From assembly GCA_048569615.1 (NCBI GenBank), contig JBLIRK010000013.1, forward strand, positions 1-64,000: a stretch of DNA of 64,000 nt, written 5' to 3'. The translations under genes were made by a program, and so were the position numbers. Below, in pieces: positions 60,967-64,000 of this stretch (its first letter is position 1; each line of letters opens with the position of its first letter). Source of the stretch: JAYEPK01 sp048569615. Its GTDB lineage: Archaea > Thermoplasmatota > Penumbrarchaeia > Penumbrarchaeales > Penumbrarchaeaceae. The notes below the pieces were generated by a model, which saw nothing but the letters and a program-made list of their open reading frames with translations, made no database searches and was not told the DNA's origin.

Positions 60967-62376
60967 ATGGATGGAACGATGGGCTTGCCTGGTATATGGC
61001 ATGGGTTTGGGGAATCGAAACTCTCCGTGAAGCTGTCATTCATCATTTTACTTGCCGTCTTCATTCTCCTGACCTCCATTCCGGGGCAGGTCTTCGGCGA
61101 CGAGGCCTACACCGGCGGCGGTTACCTGGCACCAAGGATTTCCTCTTCCGATGGGTCGATATGGAGGTCAGGGTCCGACAACGATCCGGACAATGCCACC
61201 GTTACTTTGACCGTTGCCGGTTCGGGAACGAAGGGCATCACACTTGCACCCCAGGATGTTGTGTTCCTGATGGACCATTCTGGATCTCTGGAGACCTACG
61301 ATCCCCAGGTGCTAAGGATCCTTGCCACGAGAAAATACGTGGACAACATGATCTCTCCGTTTGACAGGGGAGTCGTGATCTACTTTGACGGGACAGCCAA
61401 GCTTATAAGCGGCCATCACCTGACCTCTGCCTACAACCAGCTCCACGCAGACCTCGAGACCCTTGCCAGGAACCAGCCCCAGGGCCTGACCAATTACAGA
61501 TCGGGCATCCAGCTTGCCATCGATGAGTTCGATACATTCGGAAAGGAGGAGAACCAGCAGATCATCGTCTTCTTCACGGATGGTGTTCCTGACCCTCCGG
61601 AAGACAACGTTTCCCAGGCTCAAATGGACGAACTCGTATCCAAGGGGATCAAGCTATTCACCATCGGCCTCGGCCCTCTGGTTGACGATGAGCTCCTGGG
61701 TTGGATGGCGGATTACACGGGAGGACAGTTCTACAGGGCCCAGACCGCTGACGAGCTTGTCAACATCTACCTCAAGATCTCCAACCAGTTCTATAATTTC
61801 ACGGCGGGTGACAACACAACCGTGGAGCTGCACCTCGGCCCGGAGTTCCAGTTCGTTCCGGGAACCGAGACCGTAGAGGAGGGATTCACTGCCAACTTCA
61901 CGGGAGATTCTTGGATCCTTAAATGGGAAGTAGGCAGCATACTGATAGGCCAGAACTGGTCCGTGAGCTTCTCGGTCGAATCCGAGGACGGCGATGGCAA
62001 GGAGAGGCTCTTCTCAAGCGAGAGCGAGGTAAGGTCGAGCTCCTGGAGGGGGGAGAACAAAAGCGATCCCATTCCAGCCTTCTACCTGACCGTAATAAGG
62101 TCTCTGCCTCCCCCGCTGCCTCCGCCACCGCCGGCGCCGGTACCGGCCGCCCCGGCTCCGATACCTCCTCCGCCTTCGGTCCCAGTGGTTGCGCCCTCTG
62201 TGAATGTGGCGCCTGTTATCACCGCCACACCGAATGTGGCCCCGGTGACCATAGGGCAGACCGCAACGGTCCCAGTGGAATATATGCTTGCGGGTCTGGC
62301 GGCACTTGGTATCGCCAAGAGAACCGCTTTGAGGAAACAGATCATAGAGAAACAGAAGGTCAGTGTTGGAGCATAG
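60967..62376 (+). CDS. VWA-domain surface protein
   Basis: The 469-residue protein has an N-terminal signal (SVKLSFIILLAVFILLTSIP). A von Willebrand factor A domain spans about residues 95-275: the MIDAS motif is DHSGS in VVFLMDHSGSLETYD, with further metal-site candidates in GLTNYRSG and FFTDGVPD. A beta-rich domain follows (FVPGTETVEEG, WEVGSILIGQNWSV). After a long poly-Pro/Ala stretch (about bases 62105-62270) comes a short hydrophobic segment (YMLAGLAALGI) and a basic end, which may be a C-terminal anchor. VWA domains bind protein ligands through a divalent metal. It starts 51 bases after the Ig giant and ends just before the next gene, so an operon is likely. Confidence 0.85.
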   Translation: MDGTMGLPGIWHGFGESKLSVKLSFIILLAVFILLTSIPGQVFGDEAYTGGGYLAPRISSSDGSIWRSGSDNDPDNATVTLTVAGSGTKGITLAPQDVVFLMDHSGSLETYDPQVLRILATRKYVDNMISPFDRGVVIYFDGTAKLISGHHLTSAYNQLHADLETLARNQPQGLTNYRSGIQLAIDEFDTFGKEENQQIIVFFTDGVPDPPEDNVSQAQMDELVSKGIKLFTIGLGPLVDDELLGWMADYTGGQFYRAQTADELVNIYLKISNQFYNFTAGDNTTVELHLGPEFQFVPGTETVEEGFTANFTGDSWILKWEVGSILIGQNWSVSFSVESEDGDGKERLFSSESEVRSSSWRGENKSDPIPAFYLTVIRSLPPPLPPPPPAPVPAAPAPIPPPPSVPVVAPSVNVAPVITATPNVAPVTIGQTATVPVEYMLAGLAALGIAKRTALRKQIIEKQKVSVGA

Positions 62377-62387
62377 GTGTGATGGAA

Positions 62388-64000
62388 ATGGTCCCTGTAT
62401 TGAAAAAATGGCAAAGAACCGCTGTATGGATGTTCCTGATCGCACTCCTATCCCCTGCCATCATGAGCATGCTCCCCATGGGAGGGTCCGAATGGTCGAC
62501 AACGGTCTTTGAAGAGGCGATACGGATCGAGAGGGATCCCGACCATATCGGAGGGCGCGCCCCATTCCACATGGAGCCGGTGAAGCTCACCATAAGTTCC
62601 AGGTCGGCCCAGACCATCAACGCCGCAGACGTAAGGTTCACATGGTCCTACGAAGGCTCCACAAGCAGCGAGGGCGGATATGCTTTCACCAGGGTGAACC
62701 AGACCGTGATGGATGTCGAGATCCCAGGATATCCAGGCGGATACACCATCCAGTACAGGATACTTGCCTATGACGAGAAGAACCACCCGCTGACCTCAAC
62801 GATATACTCCTACACCGTACTCCAGAACGGCTCGTGGAAGGACACGGATTTCGATAGCAACATAATCATCGACTGGAAGCCTAAGGAGCCGAAGAACGGG
62901 CAGGAGGTCGTCATCAATATAACATCAAGGGACCAGCTAGTCGCCATAGAGAGAGCTGACCTTCTTTACACGGTGAACATACCCGATCAGGAGCCGGTCG
63001 ACGGAGTGATCTTTTTCGAGAGGATCAATTCGACGGCAATGACCCAGAGTATCGTCCCCTATCCGCAGGGCTCGAAGATCGCCTTCCACATCGACGCATA
63101 CGATCAGTACGAGAACAAGATAGTGTCCCCGAATTACGAATACGAGTATCCTGAGCCCCATATCGTCGGTCCTGTCTACACGGGCATGCTCTTCGTTCAG
63201 CTGCGGGACCATTCCGAAAACGGACTCCCTCCGAAACAGGCGACCGTGACCATCTCGAACGAGACATACAGCTACACCATGGAAGCGGTGAACGGCATCG
63301 CATTTACCAATATATCAGTGTACGAAGGAGATTACCTCATCGAGGTAAGCTACGAAAAAGCGGGCAAGAAGATCACGGAATCCTTCACCGTGGAGGCAAA
63401 GGGAAAGGATTTCACATTCCAGTTCGAGATAAACAAGAAGACCTACAAGGTTTCCGACGAGGAGGAGGAGAGGCCGTACATACGGGAATTAATCGGACTG
63501 GTACTTGTCATCGTTCTCTGCATAGGGGTATTCTTCGGAGCTTCCCGGGTCAAAACGATCAGGGAGACAATGAACGAGAAGCGGAAGAAGGCCCGAAAGA
63601 AGACGGAGCAGGAAAAGGATACGGCCATGGAGAATGTCATCAGGGATGAGGAGCTGAAGGAGAAGATCGTCAGGGCAGGAGGCATCCTTCTCCTGTCCCT
63701 TCTTGGACTGTTCTGGGCTCCCTTCTATCCATGGTGGATCGCATTGATCCTGGCCGTGTTCCTCACTGCCGTTGCCTGGAGGTTCCCCTACATTTCACTT
63801 CTGCTCATGGCCGTCCTCGTCACCGCCGCGGCATCGTACCAATCCACCGAGTTCGGATGGGTGTTCCTGCTGTTCTCACTTGTGGTGATGATAGGCGGCT
63901 TCTTCGACTGGAAGTATGCATATCTGAGCTACCTCACGATCTTTGCCGCCGGATACGGCCTGGGTTTCACGGTTCCTCTGATTGCCGCGGTTGCATTCTC
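62388..64000 (+). CDS. Polytopic membrane protein with large extracellular N-terminal region, cut by window edge
   Basis: The frame is open to the right end, so the C-terminus is missing; 537 codons are visible. A signal or first helix (WMFLIALLSPAIMSML) is followed by about 330 residues outside the membrane. This contains three Ig-like or Ca-beta-like domains (KLTISSRSAQTINAADVRFT, PKNGQEVVINITS, QLRDHSENGLPPKQATVTI). A helix near bases 63490-63545 leads to a Lys/Glu-rich cytoplasmic stretch of about 40 residues. At least four closely spaced hydrophobic segments then run to the window end. AGGTG at 62376-62380 is spaced for ATG 62388; ATG 62382 is the alternative. It begins 11 bases after the VWA gene and may work with that protein. 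I do not recognise the family. Confidence 0.75.
   Translation, partial: MVPVLKKWQRTAVWMFLIALLSPAIMSMLPMGGSEWSTTVFEEAIRIERDPDHIGGRAPFHMEPVKLTISSRSAQTINAADVRFTWSYEGSTSSEGGYAFTRVNQTVMDVEIPGYPGGYTIQYRILAYDEKNHPLTSTIYSYTVLQNGSWKDTDFDSNIIIDWKPKEPKNGQEVVINITSRDQLVAIERADLLYTVNIPDQEPVDGVIFFERINSTAMTQSIVPYPQGSKIAFHIDAYDQYENKIVSPNYEYEYPEPHIVGPVYTGMLFVQLRDHSENGLPPKQATVTISNETYSYTMEAVNGIAFTNISVYEGDYLIEVSYEKAGKKITESFTVEAKGKDFTFQFEINKKTYKVSDEEEERPYIRELIGLVLVIVLCIGVFFGASRVKTIRETMNEKRKKARKKTEQEKDTAMENVIRDEELKEKIVRAGGILLLSLLGLFWAPFYPWWIALILAVFLTAVAWRFPYISLLLMAVLVTAAASYQSTEFGWVFLLFSLVVMIGGFFDWKYAYLSYLTIFAAGYGLGFTVPLIAAVAF

Overview
The window looks like part of a euryarchaeal chromosome, most likely from an uncultured member of the Thermoplasmatota. 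Information-processing genes are archaeal: radB, and an aIF2-beta carrying a C-terminal TRAM domain. Many genes have archaeal TATA-like boxes 20-40 bases before their starts, and Shine-Dalgarno sites of GGAGGTGAT type are common. Pyruvate carboxylase is split into A and B subunits. No rRNA, tRNA, CRISPR array, insertion sequence or integrase was seen. The phylum assignment is an inference from gene content.

The main content is a large set of giant surface proteins. Each has an N-terminal signal or anchor, an extracellular mosaic of propeller, beta-helix, Ig-like, PKD, cadherin-like or fibronectin-like modules, usually one transmembrane helix near the C-terminus, and a charged cytoplasmic tail. 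They are: a beta-helix protein cut by the left edge (2-3169); two SBBP propeller proteins (3112-7809 minus, 10289-15364 plus); an FG-GAP propeller protein (16201-20544); a gingipain-like C25 peptidase (32077-36138); a PPC/cadherin/PKD protein ending in a cytosolic zinc ribbon (39327-43091); two tandem Ig-dyad giants of 1902 and 2446 residues (47695-53403, 53575-60915); a VWA protein (60967-62376); and a polytopic protein cut by the right edge (62388-64000). About 70 percent of the window encodes envelope proteins.

Housekeeping genes lie between them in compact operons. From 10007 downwards: a CPBP membrane protease, then a thioredoxin-type arsenate reductase. At 15419: a NiCoT/UreH-like transporter. 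At 20629-21085: a HicBA toxin-antitoxin pair. From 24629 downwards: a 38-residue zinc-ribbon protein, pycB, pycA. At 24764-26325: a small membrane protein and an aquaporin. From 32000 downwards: mutS, a double-domain thyX homologue, a 60-residue zinc-finger protein and a phosphoglucose isomerase, tightly overlapped. From 39128 downwards: an MBL-fold hydrolase, a protein with a possible B3-like C-terminal domain, and a patatin. From 45643 downwards: argS, then aIF2-beta with its own promoter. At 45739-47552: an uncharacterised gene coupled to radB.

The most interesting signals are modular. The SBBP and FG-GAP proteins share the same stalk and the same conserved cytoplasmic tail motifs but carry different propeller heads, and the head-encoding DNA is visibly more AT-rich. 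The two Ig giants are built from strictly alternating A and B domains, and differ in length by three A/B dyads. The ThyX homologue is an internal duplication in which each half has lost the motif the other keeps. Several small zinc-binding proteins and compact convergent gene ends are also recorded.
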